The position numbers and the translations under genes were made by a program. From Tomocerus qinae (taxonomy: Eukaryota; Arthropoda; Collembola; Entomobryomorpha; Tomoceridae): a DNA stretch of 64,000 nt. The notes below the pieces were generated by a model, which was not told where the DNA came from, did no database searches, and was given only the letters and a program-made list of their open reading frames with translations. Positions 35,529-46,680 of this stretch are shown in pieces (the stretch's first letter is position 1; each line of letters begins with the position of its first letter). The stretch covers positions 77,128,001-77,192,000 of the forward strand of contig CM034546.1 in the NCBI GenBank assembly GCA_020055645.1, written 5' to 3'.

Positions 35529-36480
35529 TTAATATCCTGGGGAAGAATAGCTAATGGAAACTGATTTGACTGGGGCAGCTGGAGCACTGTAACTGGACAT
35601 TGGAGCCGCAGAGGCATAGCTTGGAGCAGCTGGAGCAGAGTATGCTGGGGCAGCTGGGGCGGAGTAGGCTGGGGCAGCTGGGGCGGAGTAGGCTGGGGCA
35701 GCTGGGGCGGAGTAGGCGGGAGCAGCTGGGGCGGAGTATGAGGAGTAGGCGGGAGCAGCTGGAGCGGCGTAAGAGGCGGAGTTGGCGGCGGCATAAGCGG
35801 AAACTAATTCCTTTGGCATTGGGGGAGGTGTGGGAAGATGAGCGCCTTGAGCGACGAATCCACCTTCACCGGCGGAGTACTGGACTTGGATTGGGATTCC
35901 CTCGGGGGAAGTGTAGCTGAAAGATCCTTGTTGGCTGATTCCACCCGCAGAAGGAACTCGCTTGCCGTATCCGTCATCGTAACTTCCGCTGGATGAAGCA
36001 GTTTGTCTCACGTTCTGGGACACTCGGATACCATTCTCACCTTCGAAACTGAAATAAAAATTAAATTATATTTAAATTAATAACATTTTACTTACATTTT
36101 AAGTAATTGATTTTAATATTTATTTCCAACTTACTCTACAGAGTTGGAGTCGGCTCCATTGATTTGCTGGTTGAATCGGGTGATTGCGATATTGCGAGTG
36201 GGTGCTCCGTAAGCTAGAGCAGAAGATCCGTATACTGGAGCTGCAGGTGCATAAGACGGAGCAGATGGTGCGTATGAAACTGGAGCAGATTGTCCATATG
36301 ACATCCGAATGGCGGGGGCAGCTCCATATTGGGCCACGGCGCTCCCAACCAAAACGCAAAGAACTACAAACTGTAAAATAAATTTAAAAAATGTTTATTG
36401 AAATTTGAAGTATTTTAAATAAGTTTAAAGTTACAGATGTGATTTAAGAATTTTGTAAATGATAATCTTACAACTTTCAT
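35529..36480 (-). CDS. RR-type cuticle protein, copy 1
   Basis: Three minus-strand exons (36472-36480, 36135-36370, 35529-36048) total 765 nt and encode 254 aa. The first exon codes only Met-Lys-Val, a classic arrangement of arthropod cuticle genes. The signal peptide (MKVFVVLCVLVGSAVA) spans the first intron. Residues about 75-150 form a chitin-binding Rebers-Riddiford domain: FEGENGI, QGSFSYTSPEGIPI, then GGFVAQGAHLPTPPPMP, closest to the RR-1 type. The usual ADE before NGF is AGE here. The C-terminal half repeats an eight-residue AYSAPAAP motif, as in flexible cuticle proteins, and ends SVSISYSSPGY. The protein is secreted into the cuticle and binds chitin. It is almost identical to the copy at 57401-58419 and close to the one at 41579-42488. 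Confidence 0.95.
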
Positions 36481-36566
36481 GTTGTATAGAAATTGAGATT
36501 GCTTAGTATTTCCAAACTTCAGCGCTGGGAATCGGTAAGTGATGTCCTAAGCAGTCTTCCTTTTGC

Positions 36567-36574
36567 TATTTATA
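36567..36574 (-). promoter_or_regulatory. TATA box of cuticle gene copy 1
   Basis: TATAAATA on the minus strand, 87 bases before the ATG. The same octamer stands at 82 and 91 bases in the other two cuticle genes. Confidence 0.75.
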
Positions 36575-37880
36575 CTAAAACGACTAATACCGGAATACCA
36601 GTGATATGTACAATCTAAATTTAGTCTGACTTTCCAAACATACAATAAGCGATTACAGTAGTAGTCTGTAAGAGTTAAACCCGCCCTCAAAGTGGTTTTC
36701 CTTGTCAGTGAAGTGCAAAGGTCTTGTTGTAAGCGACTTTCACTTATCTGTCCTTTGGGAAATATTTCAGCTAACTGTTTCAGCTTTAACTTGACATTGG
36801 TACTCATAACCCCTTCCCTTATTTCCTGTATGGATGCTGTGTCAGTGGGTATTAAAATAAAATATGAAGGTTTTAAAATTATGACATTGATGTTATTGAT
36901 AATTATTTTATAATTTGTCATTTTGTAACCAGTACTTCATTGATTAGTGTCATGGTGTCTTAGTGACTTGTATCCTTGTATTTACGATTTTAAATGAAAG
37001 AATTACATAATAATGTAACCTGAACTAATTTGTATAATGTAAATATTTATATTATTATGTATGACTTTTTCATTAGTTGTTTTATATCTATAAATGCATC
37101 TATTACCTATATTACATGCTTGAGACATTATACAATAATACAATACTGTTGCTTATGAAATAGTTTACTGTAAAGCTCTATATAAGATCTATTTAATAAG
37201 ACTAATATATTTTCTTATTATGTCCAATCTACTATGTCTATTCTTATCATTACATAGAATTATGTCTAAATTTAAATGTTTGGTTGTTATGCATGTTAAA
37301 ATATTAAATGTGTTGTCGAACGAACGTTCAAAACGAATGCATGGAAGCAAACATAAAGGAAAGGAGCAATTAAAAATAAAAGCAACTTGCCTACTTGGAA
37401 TTTATGAACTTTTGCTTTCCCTTTATCAAACAATCATCCCCAACCTTTATGATCAATGATCACCAAATCGGGCGAAAATTAAAGACTAAACTAAATAAAT
37501 TATTGTTCTTTGGATTATTTAAAACCTCTATTAAAGAATGCGGAATGATTACTGTCAACTGTTTGTTTAATTTCGCTACTTTTAAAAACGTTGAGGCGGC
37601 GAGGATGCTTTAGAGTTTAGAGTGTAACTTCGACTAGGCTTCCCATAAGTCCAAAGTTTTGCTAAGTCCACTGATTTGAAAAGACGTGATATAAGATGAA
37701 CTCACACTATATAGAGAATAAAAATTTTAATATAATGCAAATAAAGGTAATTTATTATGCAAAATTGTAAAATCCAATGTAATCCAAACATTTAATGTAT
37801 TTGTTGAATAGAGTATTTAAATACCCTTGGGAGTAGGTGGTACTTGGAAAATACAATCCTTCTAGTAGCTTTATATAACT
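36575..37880. other. Intergenic, no gene supported
   Basis: Upstream region of cuticle gene 1. Plus-strand frames at 37220-37459 and 37395-37613 have no recognisable motif. They may be older LINE sequence, since a LINE fragment begins right after. Confidence 0.3.
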
Positions 37881-37881
37881 G

Positions 37882-38472
37882 ATGACTTTATATAACTACC
37901 CAATTTCGGACTACGCCATTTCAATTTGGGGTCCTACAACTAAAAATCTGTTTGGTAGTTTACAAAACAAAATTAATAAATCACTATATATTAAGGAATT
38001 TCCACAATTGGGAAAATATTATTACAGACATTTTTGGGCCTCAAAAGATAGCTCAAATAAGAAAGATAAATTAAGCATTAAAGATAAGATCCAAAAATGT
38101 AAACTTGATCATAAAGAGGTAAATTGTTGGGAATTATTGGAAAAGGATAATTTGCTTACAGTATATGAAAGGCTTATCTTTCTCACTAGTCTATATAAGA
38201 TTGTTACTTTTGGCACAAAGATTGAATCGCTAAATAAATATTACAGTAAAGAAATATTAAATGTAACAAATAGAAGCACCAGGCAAGCGAACAACTTGCC
38301 AGTTATGGAACATCGTACTGCACTTTTTGCGAAAAGTCCTATTTACTTTTCAAACGTCACCTGGAACTCCCTTAGTCCGCTGCTTAAGGATAAGAAAGAG
38401 AGTGTTCTAAATTTCGGTAAACTTCTTAACTATTACCTGTTACACATTAGGGAAGATGAATTCGTACATTAA
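37882..38472 (+). mobile_element. 5'-truncated LINE: C-terminal end of the reverse-transcriptase ORF
   Basis: A 196-codon frame matching the region after the reverse transcriptase of non-LTR retrotransposon polyproteins. The YPISDYAISIWGP opening corresponds to the usual YPhhxYGhxhWG. A middle LTVYERLIFLTSLYKIV follows, then the STRQANNLPV / RTALFAKSPIYF / TWNSLSPLLK series, and finally KLLNYYLLHIRE. The catalytic YADD part is missing because the element is 5'-truncated, the usual fate of LINE insertions. The remaining frame is uninterrupted, so insertion may be fairly recent. The 3' untranslated part probably runs on for about 100 bases. Clade (CR1/Jockey or similar) not resolved. Confidence 0.75.
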
Positions 38473-38639
38473 GCATCAGGTCAGAATTAGAGGAAGTGTA
38501 TATGTGTATATTTAATCAGATAATGTTACCATTGAAAGTGACGGTTGTCTTTGCATTTATTTATGTATAGGAGAATGTGATAATATGTATTATTCTAGTG
38601 TTATTATTGTAATGTGTATGCTGTGTTGTGCATTGAGTT

Positions 38640-39000
38640 GTGAGTCATGATATTTTCTCAGTCTCCGTTATCCCCGAGGCCGGACCAATCAGAATCAAGA
38701 GTAAAAGGTGCCCGAGGGAAGTTAGAACATTGTTGTTGTCAGAAGGAGGAGGAGTGTCTGTTTTACTCTATTTTTTATGTATGTGCACTGTACACTATTA
38801 CATATTATTACTGTTTTTCCTTTGTTAAAGTTAATCTATAAAAGAGCCAGTTTTGTTCGGCTCTTGATGCCAGTGTTACATTACTCTTCAGTTCGAACGC
38901 AAGGGCAGCAGTTTGTTTTATTTTCCTGCCTTGCGGTTCAATATATTTTGTAAAGTCCAATTTTGATTTGTTTGATTTTATTTGGCCAATTAAATTAGTA
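38640..39000 (+). repeat. Possible LTR-like or promoter-bearing segment
   Basis: A stretch less AT-rich than its surroundings, with TATAAAAG at 38837-38844, an Inr-like TTCAGTTC about 45 bases on, and a T-rich end. This layout is common in solo LTRs of gypsy-type elements. I could not identify both ends or a target duplication, so this is a weak call. Confidence 0.25.
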
Positions 39001-39740
39001 ACTGAAGTCGAGTAAAGCCATAAGTGTATCGACTATTTATTTTTGCATTGAGCCGTCAATAATTTCATAATTTTATGTCAGTTGACAGTTAGCCGTTTCA
39101 GTCACACTTTATCTTTTAAATCAACCAGGGATAGCTAACACATATAGAATACCACTCCGAACGGGTAGTTTAGAGCAAGGATTCAAAAGTTACGTTACTT
39201 AAAAGAGATGTTCTCTTAAAACCATAATGTATATATTGACTTTCGATTGTAACTGGGTACGACGCGGCATTGATTATGGGAGTAAGGTAACTAGCTTGCC
39301 TTCGGTGCTTTTATTTGAGAAACAGTCTTCATGTATAATAATATATGTTTGTACTGAAAATAATTGGCACTTAAATAAAACTAATCTGAAATCTGAAATG
39401 ATTGACATAATCTGCAATAATAATATTATGTAATTTTATATTTACCATAGACAATGTTAGTAAAATTGGTTGTTACAACGCGGATTCGGATTCAAACTTC
39501 AAGCAAACGTAAAAATCTAAAATTATCTACCTATAGATTCATATATAGACAGTTCATAGAGGCATTATACCATTTCCAAGCCATAATCTTTGTGTATAAG
39601 TTAAACGAAAGGTAATGTGATAGGCAAATGAACACAATAGTAGTATGCTGTGTCTGCTGGGCAGGTTGAGGACGGATACAGCATTTTTCATAAATTATAC
39701 TAAAACATCCGGTGGTATAGAGTCTCAGAATCAAGATCAA
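39001..39740. other. Intergenic, no gene seen
   Basis: No coding potential recognised. The short 39227-39433 frame has no motif. Confidence 0.35.
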
Positions 39741-40800
39741 GACTAAGTATAAAGATAAACTGGCGCACGCGTATTGAATAATTAATGCTTTTAATAATGT
39801 ACCCCAAAGCTGTTCACCCGATGTCCACCACACGCAACGTCCATTTGTCGGATGCCTTCCGAAGTTACCTGACAAAGGCACTTTGATTATAGTGGACTTC
39901 GGGTCCACTACTTTGGGGTACATTATTAAAAACATTTGTATGTACGTATGTTTGTGTGTTTGTATGTATGTATGAGAATAGGGCAAGCCACTACGTTTCA
40001 AAACAGAATGGTCTAAGTTATGAATTGTATTGCTTGGCCGCCGTACGGTTGACGGTTATTAAATTTCAAAATGTAAGAACACCACACCACAGTTTGGTTT
40101 ATTTGCAAAAGATGCTATATTCCATCCAGATGGAACTAGCTTAATTTATACATACACGTTTGTGAGTTTTAAAGGCAAAGTAAGACAAATTATTAAATTT
40201 AAATACATTGTTGCGTGACGTGGTAGTAGAAACTTCTTCCTTCCATTAAGTATATCGTTTCTTGTACTTATTCATTTTCACTCGCATCTTGAAGTTTTGT
40301 TGTGCTATTGTGACAAGAAAGTTTAATGGACTCATTGACTTTTGGGATTCTATTTATAATATGATAGAGTTGACTAAAAATTCATCACATTATTACTATC
40401 ATAAAACATTTATTTGACCGTTTTAACGGCTCTTTGCCAAATAAGGCAGACTTGACCATTTGTTTGTCGATTGCCGATAAGGCAGACTTGACCATTTGTT
40501 TGTCGATTGCCGATAAGGCAGACTTGACCATTTGTTGGTCCATTGTCAATAAGGCAGATGTGACCGTTTGTTGGTCCATTGCTAGTAAGGCAGACTTGAC
40601 CATTTGTTGATCCATTGCCAATAAGGCAGACTTGACCTTTTACTGGTCCATTGTCAATAAGGCAGACTTGACCTTTAACTGGTCCATTGCCAATAAGACA
40701 GACTTGACCACTTGATGGTTTATTTTATTGCCGATAGTGCAGACTTGACAAATAGCTGGCTCTTGGTCTTTCAGGACAGACTTGACGACTATTTTGACGA
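39741..40800 (-). mobile_element. Repeat element with terminal palindrome and 36-bp array (copy 1)
   Basis: Two parts. At about 39788-39931 is a palindromic module whose ends are TTTTAATAATGTACCCCAAAG and its reverse complement. Then about 450 bp of unique element sequence, and from about 40440 to 40790 a diverged array of 36-bp units. The whole is the reverse complement of 45650-46680, base by base over long stretches, including the CCGTTTTAACGG junction and the AACTGGCGCA end. It therefore looks like one mobile family. No transposase is seen. A TGTATGTA microsatellite stands at about 39935-39970. Confidence 0.75.
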
Positions 40801-40826
40801 TTATAGATTGCCAAAGAATTCAAAAA

Positions 40827-41075
40827 AATGGACGATGTAAAACCTAAAACTTCATTACAAACATCTGAAATAGAGTTTGAAAATCGTCTTCTAAAAGAGA
40901 ATGAAAGAATTGAAAACTCCGGTTAGAGGAATCTAAAGAAGCCAGAGAATATCGCCTAAAAAATAAAGAAATCGAATACAGCGGTTAGAAGAATCCGAGG
41001 AAATGCGACAATTTCGCCTTCAAAAAAATTAAAATGGACTGAAAAATGCCGGTTAGAAGAATCAGATGAAGCTCG
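40827..41075 (+). pseudogene. Decayed charged coiled-coil ORF
   Basis: Starts MDDVKPKTSLQ and contains three repeats of RLEES-x-E-x-R across frames, interrupted by stops and frameshifts (RLEESKEAREYRL, RLEESEEMRQFRL, RLEESDEARE). The heptad-like charged pattern suggests a former coiled coil. It directly follows mobile-element copy 1 and may have been its cargo. The function is unknown. Confidence 0.35.
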
Positions 41076-41157
41076 TGAATGAAAATCTCTACCTCCAGCC
41101 CACCAAATTAGAAGCCGAGAAAACGTCAATTGGAATTTTAAAAATCTATCTTCGCAT

Positions 41158-41230
41158 CGTCCCCGAAATACACACTAGCTTTATTCATGACAGGACCTGG
41201 GTCCTGTGACCGCCTAGTATAAAAATAATA
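41158..41230. repeat. Dispersed repeat, second copy
   Basis: Shares ACTAGCTTTAT and the self-complementary AGGACCTGGGTCCT core, followed by GTGxCCG, with 14575-14660. Confidence 0.45.
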
Positions 41231-41578
41231 TTATACTGATTTTATTTCACCAAATTAAAATAATAGCTACTTGAGCATCAGCATCATTGGTCTATAAATA
41301 TCAGTAAATACATTAAATATGTATAATATTTATGCAATTGTTTCATGTAATAAAATTCTTCGAGGGTCAATTTTACCAAATACTAAAACAATAGAACTAA
41401 TGCGAATTTCTTAGCACGTAAATAAAACCACAATTTCAATAATTTTGTTTCATTAAAAAATATATTGATTTTATTTGACCAATTAATATATTAGGAACTT
41501 GATCATCATTTATATGAACATTTATGCGACAAATTTTGTCTCTTAATAAAATTAAACTAGTATTTTTTGACTTTTATT
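41231..41578. other. Duplicated 3' flank of cuticle gene copy 2
   Basis: Two diverged copies of a block beginning GATTTTATTT-ACCAA (about 41237 and 41466) stand in tandem. A related block lies 3' of copy 1 (35435-35500). No gene. Confidence 0.4.
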
Positions 41579-42488
41579 TTAATATCCTGGGGAAGAATAG
41601 CTGATGGAAACTGATTTGACTGGAGCCGCTGGAGCAGAGTATGCTGGGGCAGCTGGGGCGGAGTATGCTGGGGCAGCTGGGGCGGAGTAGGCTGGGGCAG
41701 CTGGAGCAGAGTAGGCGGGAGCAGCTGGGGCGGAGTATGAAGAGTAGGCGGGAGCAGCTGGGGCGGCGTAAGAGGCGGCGTTGGCAGCGGCATAAGCGGC
41801 GACCAATTCCTGTGGCATTGGAGGAGATGTGGGAAGATGAGAGCCGGCAGCGATGAATCCACCTTCACCGGCGGTGTATGATGTGCTGATTGGGATTCCC
41901 TCGGGGGAAGTGTAGCTGAAAGATCCTTGTTGGCTGATTCCACCCGCAGAAGGAACTCGCTTGCCGTATCCGTCATCGTAACTTCCGCTGGATGAAGCAG
42001 CTTGTCTCACGTTCTGGGACACTCGGATGCCATTCTCACCTTCAAAACTGCAAGAAAATAAAAATAATTAATTAACTTAAAATAATTAACATTTTAATTA
42101 CATTTTAAGTAATTGGTTTTAATATTTATTTCCAACTTACTCTACAGAGTTGGAGTCGGCTCCATTGATTTGCTGGTTGAATCGGGTGATTGCGATATTG
42201 CGAGTGGGTGCTCCGTAAGCTGGAGCCGAAGATCCGTATGCTGGAGCTGCAGGTGCATAAGACGGAGCGGATGGCGCGTATGAAACTGGAGCAGATTGTC
42301 CATATGACATCCGAATGGCGGGGGCAGCTCCATATTGGGCCACGGCGCTCCCAACCAAAACACAAAGAACTGCGAACTGTAAAATAAATTATAATTTTAA
42401 TCGAAAAATGTAAAATGTTTTATAATCGTAAAAAATTTGGATGTAATTAATTTCAAAATTTTAGGAATCCATGTCTTACGACTTTCAT
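41579..42488 (-). CDS. RR-type cuticle protein, copy 2
   Basis: Three minus-strand exons (42480-42488, 42141-42376, 41579-42047) total 714 nt and encode 237 aa. The first exon is again Met-Lys-Val. The signal peptide reads MKVFAVLCVLVGSAVA. The Rebers-Riddiford domain is present: FEGENGI, QGSFSYTSPEGIPI, then AGEGGFIAAGSHLPTSPPMP. It differs from copies 1 and 3 in the second half of the domain (STSYT in place of QVQY-A/T). The AYSAPAAP tail is shorter and lacks the SYASAAPMSS insert. Exon 2 is nearly identical to copy 1. The product is a secreted chitin-binding structural protein of the cuticle. Confidence 0.95.
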
Positions 42489-42569
42489 GTTGAGGGTTAG
42501 TATTGTTGAACTTGTTGAGATGTTGAGTCAGGTTGTCAGTTGTGATGTTCAAAGGAGGCTGTTATTTGC

Positions 42570-42577
42570 TATTTATA
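42570..42577 (-). promoter_or_regulatory. TATA box of cuticle gene copy 2
   Basis: TATAAATA on the minus strand, 82 bases before the ATG, in the shared context AGTATAAATAGCAAA also seen in copy 1. Confidence 0.75.
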
Positions 42578-43733
42578 CTAAGCATTGTGTCTAAATTTAG
42601 ACCTTTGGTCCCCCACAATATGATGATAATGACCTGATCCCTCCAAGTTGTTTGGTTTGTCAATAATATTTGAAGGAGCTTGTGATAAAAGAGAAATTAT
42701 AATACCCTCTCTTTGTATAAGTAGTTCAACTTCAACGCAGAACTATATAGGGACGATAATCTGATCATTTTCATCACGAAATGAAAAGAGACCGACTATC
42801 ATCCAACCCATTCAGGAAATATTGTGTCATCTCTTCTAACAATATAATATTACATGCACTGCACATCGCCCCATTTTTAAATATTAGTTAAGTTTTGATA
42901 TTAATCTATCTATTAGAAAGCGTTTTGCAATTAAAAATATACGAAGTGGTAGCATTAGAAATGAGTGGATTGATCGATTGTTCATTCCAGTCACTGTCAA
43001 TAAAATAAAATCTATTTAATACTCCATTACATTACACTTAAAATTTTATTAGTTGACTTATCAAAAATAGATAAATGTGATCCATCTATTCCATTTAAAT
43101 GATCCTCAGAATGTTTAAATATAGTTCCATTCTATGTTTAACTTATCGGATGTATTATGTAAATTGATATAATGACATTGACAATAACAAGTACAGGAAA
43201 GTGACTTAATATAGAGTAGAAAGAAACGTCAGACTCTGTACTGACTTTCGCTTTCAATCTCGAAATCCAAACAAACCTTCAAATGCCTGTAGGCAATCCA
43301 ATTGAGAGTATTATCTCTGTACTCATATGAAATTTATGAAGGAATATTTAGGGTCAACGTGAATTATATTTATTTCATCCTGAGTCAGTTCTTTCCGTTT
43401 TTACTTTGTAGTAAAACAAATAAATGATCAATAGATTGCTTAAGACTCATTATAAACTCATAGAAATGTTATATTTTATTATTTGTAAGGCTTTAGCAAA
43501 ATATTTTAGAATTATTTCCATCTAAAGAGTTTACCAATTCTTTCGTGATTATTTTAAAGCAAATATTTGTAGAATTAAAACGTTGACAACATTTCAATAA
43601 CTCCATTAGAAATTGAAAACATAAATGTCACAATTTTCTTGTTTCTTGCAAAAGAAAAATTACCAATGTAAATTTTATTTGGCTGGCAAGAATTTTGAAC
43701 TAATTTTATATATTTGTTCTCGATTCTTCTTTC
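42578..43733. other. Intergenic, possible last exon of the GR-like pseudogene
   Basis: Mostly featureless. On the minus strand at about 43583-43652, after an acceptor-like TTTTCTTTTGCAAG, lies a frame reading KKIVTFMFSISNGVIEMLSTF then stop. It resembles the final membrane segment of receptors A and D and may be the missing 3' exon of the neighbouring pseudogene. Confidence 0.3.
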
Positions 43734-44822
43734 TTAATGAGGCACCCAAGATTCGATGGTAGTTAATGAAGAATGGTAAATCATTGATATTGACCACAGA
43801 TTAATTATCCAATGAAGAATCAAAAAGAAATATAACGAAAATGATATAAGAGCAAACGATGTACCTATTTCCGAATACAAAGGTACAAACTCAAATAAAC
43901 CAGCCGTTTTATCATAAACTGCAAAAATAATAATGGCATAGAGTATAGTTCATTGAATGTTTTACAAAATATGTTCAATCTTCTGAATATCTTCTGCGCA
44001 TTGTGATGACATTGTAGCTTGGTCATTGCTTTGCACTTTTCACTATCAAATCTGCAAACACAATTAGAAGTCATATTTTTTATGTGGTGATCATTATTTT
44101 CTATGTATGAGAAGGCCATTTACTATCGAAAATAAATGGGATTAAAAGTACTTTCAGAGTTAAAGAATAAAGTTTGAAGAATTATTAACCTAATTTTCTT
44201 CATAATAGCGTAGTAGTTGCTCGCAAAAACGGCGAAAAGGAATACGTGAAACATAATTTGTGCTAAATTTGCTGCAACAAACCAAAATAACAACGGAGTG
44301 AGAGCAATAAAGATAAGCCTATACAAGAAAAAATTTTCCGTGCTAATTAAGGATGTTACAAATAATTGCCATTTAGGGTTTACAATAGATGTAACACAAA
44401 ACAGAAAGGGAAGGCTAATAAGGTTCATCCAAATGCACTTCGCTGCCAGTCAGACGAATACGGTTTCATACGAGTGTCTTTTTCTAGCTGGAAGATCTAC
44501 TAAAAAGGCAAAAAAAGTTGAAATTAGATATACTGAGTATTTTTTACTGCGTATTAAATTAAAAATTTTTGAAATAATAATGCTAGTGAATAAATTGTTT
44601 GAAGAAGTAACACTCACCATGACATTTTTCACAGTATTGCAAAAATACATTAACGTATAAACACATTGTCTCCACTTTCAGCAGCAACACAGACGACAGG
44701 ATTAGGGCGATTGTCAGGCAACTTATGCCAAATAAGGATAGCCAAATTCCCATCGCAGTTCCATTTAGAAATTCGAAAATACATCTGATTACTAAATATA
44801 GTAGATGTTTCTTCCGGGGCAT
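43734..44822 (-). pseudogene. Divergent GR-like receptor with one in-frame stop
   Basis: Four minus-strand exons (44618-44822, 44190-44499, 43966-44051, 43734-43918) join in phase over 786 nt. The frame is open except for a single TGA at 44450-44452, in VFV-stop-LAAKCIW. Homology to receptors A and D is visible through FAVFASNYYAIMKKIR (their YNSRNFAMLNKL region) and the following KLQ-x-RRLNI block. Hydrophobic segments include LFGISCLTIALILSSVLLL and ALTPLLFWFVAANLA. Compared with the paralogues, about 60 residues are missing at each end. The third intron is only 47 bp. Either a young pseudogene, a polymorphic null allele, or a sequencing error at one base. Confidence 0.6.
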
Positions 44823-45640
44823 AAATTGTACGATTATTAGAATGCGTTTAACAGATGCATAGATTTTTTATATTAACTCCGATTGAACTTCCCACGGTTT
44901 CTCATTTGGTGGGACGGTAGGTAGAGATTTTACATTATTAGAGTCAAAAAGTATTCCAAAACTTCGCCTTAGTACGACCTAGAGTCAACTTTTTGTTTTG
45001 AAATATAATAGTGAGTACTGGCAACTTATTCCGGTCACCCACCATAACACAGGTTTGACTCATCGTTTACGGTATTCAAACCATAACCTTATTTGTTATA
45101 TACTGTCACTAATTTTTATATCATGGGACTTTTCGAGCTCATCCCATTATTTTTGAGTTCCATTCCTGTCTCAGTGCTCTGCTGTTTTACAGAAACGAAA
45201 ACGGACTCACCTATTTGGAAATCTGACTTTTTGAAAGCATTTAAAGTAGAGATATCAAAAACCCAACCACCACATTTTGTTAGTGCATAGTCCACGATTC
45301 CATAATTGCAAGACCCGTAAAAATCAAATACCTATTTGGGAACAATTAAACCGTATGTAAAGACAAATTTTAAATTCAATGTAGGTTGACCCTAAATGTT
45401 AATCATGGAATATTCGAGCGTATAAGTGAACGCAACGTAAATTAAAACTATATTTTATTCATTACGCTGCCAAATTTTTTCCTCAAAGGTAGTGAAATAG
45501 ACGGGCAGGTTAACTTGGGGTTTCGGCTTGAACAACAATCGAGTCATATTTAGGCAATAAATTTTGGAATTATGTTTATTTTGTTAGCAACCAACTGTGA
45601 TGAGCGTCCTCAATTGAAAAAATGAGACAAAAATGTTGTA
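44823..45640. other. Intergenic, no gene seen
   Basis: No coding potential recognised. The 45093-45290 frame has no motif. Confidence 0.35.
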
Positions 45641-46680
45641 CATTCACGTCTGCCGTATTGACTATGGACCAACAAATGGTCAAGTCTGCCGTATCGGCAA
45701 TGGACCAACAAATGGTCAAGTCTGCCTTATCGGCAATGGACCAACAAATGGTCAAGTCTGCCTTATCGGCAATGGACCAACAAATGGTCAAGTCTGCCTT
45801 ATCGGCAATGGACCAACAAATGGTCAAGTCTGCCTTATCGGCAATGGACCAACAAATGGTCAAGTCTGCCTTATCGGCAATGGACCAACAAATGGTCAAG
45901 TCTGCTTTATCGATAATGGACCAACAAATGGTCAAGTCTGCCTTATCGGCAATGGACCAACAAATGGTCAAGTCTGCCTTATCGGCAATGGACCAACAAA
46001 TGGTCAAGTCTGCCTTATCGGCAATGGACCAACAAATGGTCAAGTCTGCCGTATCGGCAATGGACCAACAAATGGTCAAGTCTGCCTTATTTGACAAAGA
46101 GCCGTTAAAACGGTCAATTAAATGTTTTATGAGAGTAATAATGTGAAGAATTTTTAGTCAACTCTATCATATTATATATAGAATCCCAAAAGTCAAAGAG
46201 TCCATTAACCTTTATTGTCACAATGGCGCAACAAAACTTCAAGATGCGAGTGAAAATTAATACGTACAACAAACGGTATACTTAATTGAAGGAAGAAGTT
46301 TCTACTACCACGTCACACAACGGTGTATTTTTTAATAATTTTATCATACTTTGCCTTTAAAACGCGCAAGCGTGTATGCATAAATTAAGCAAGGGACCAT
46401 TCTGTTTTGAAACGTTATGGCTTGCCCTATTCTCATAAATACATATAGACACATACAAACATACGTACATACAAATGTTTTTAATAATGTACCCCAAAGC
46501 AGTTGACCCGAAGTTCACTGTAATCAAAGGGCCTTTGTCAGGTAACTTCGGAAGGCATCAGACAAATGCACGTTGCGTGTGGTGGACATCGGGTGAACTG
46601 CTTTGGGGTAGATTATTAAAAACATTAATTATTCAATACGCATGCGCCAGTTTATCTTTATACTTTAGTCATGATATTTA
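45641..46680 (+). mobile_element. Repeat element with 36-bp array and terminal palindrome (copy 2)
   Basis: Starts with about twelve nearly identical 36-bp units (about 45660-46090). Each unit carries the inverted repeat GACCA-ACAAA-TGGTC and could form a small hairpin. Unique element sequence follows, then at about 46475-46625 a palindromic module bounded by TAATGTACCCCAAAG and CTTTGGGGTAGATTA. It is the inverted counterpart of 39741-40800. Since 36 is a multiple of three, the array stays open in three frames (MDQQMVKSALSA and others), but no protein is implied. Confidence 0.8.

Noticed and set aside
35507-35794. Pro-rich and Arg-rich frames overlapping the cuticle genes
   Set aside because: Shadows of the AYSAPAAP-coding repeats in other frames and strands. 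The same applies at 41557-41976 and 57971-58423.
45660-46090. Possible CRISPR array (repeats with internal dyad symmetry)
   Set aside because: Units are directly adjacent with no spacers, and the genome is eukaryotic.
45576-46146. Three overlapping long frames on both strands
   Set aside because: All arise from the 36-bp tandem array of a mobile element. Openness in three frames reflects the repeat length, not coding.
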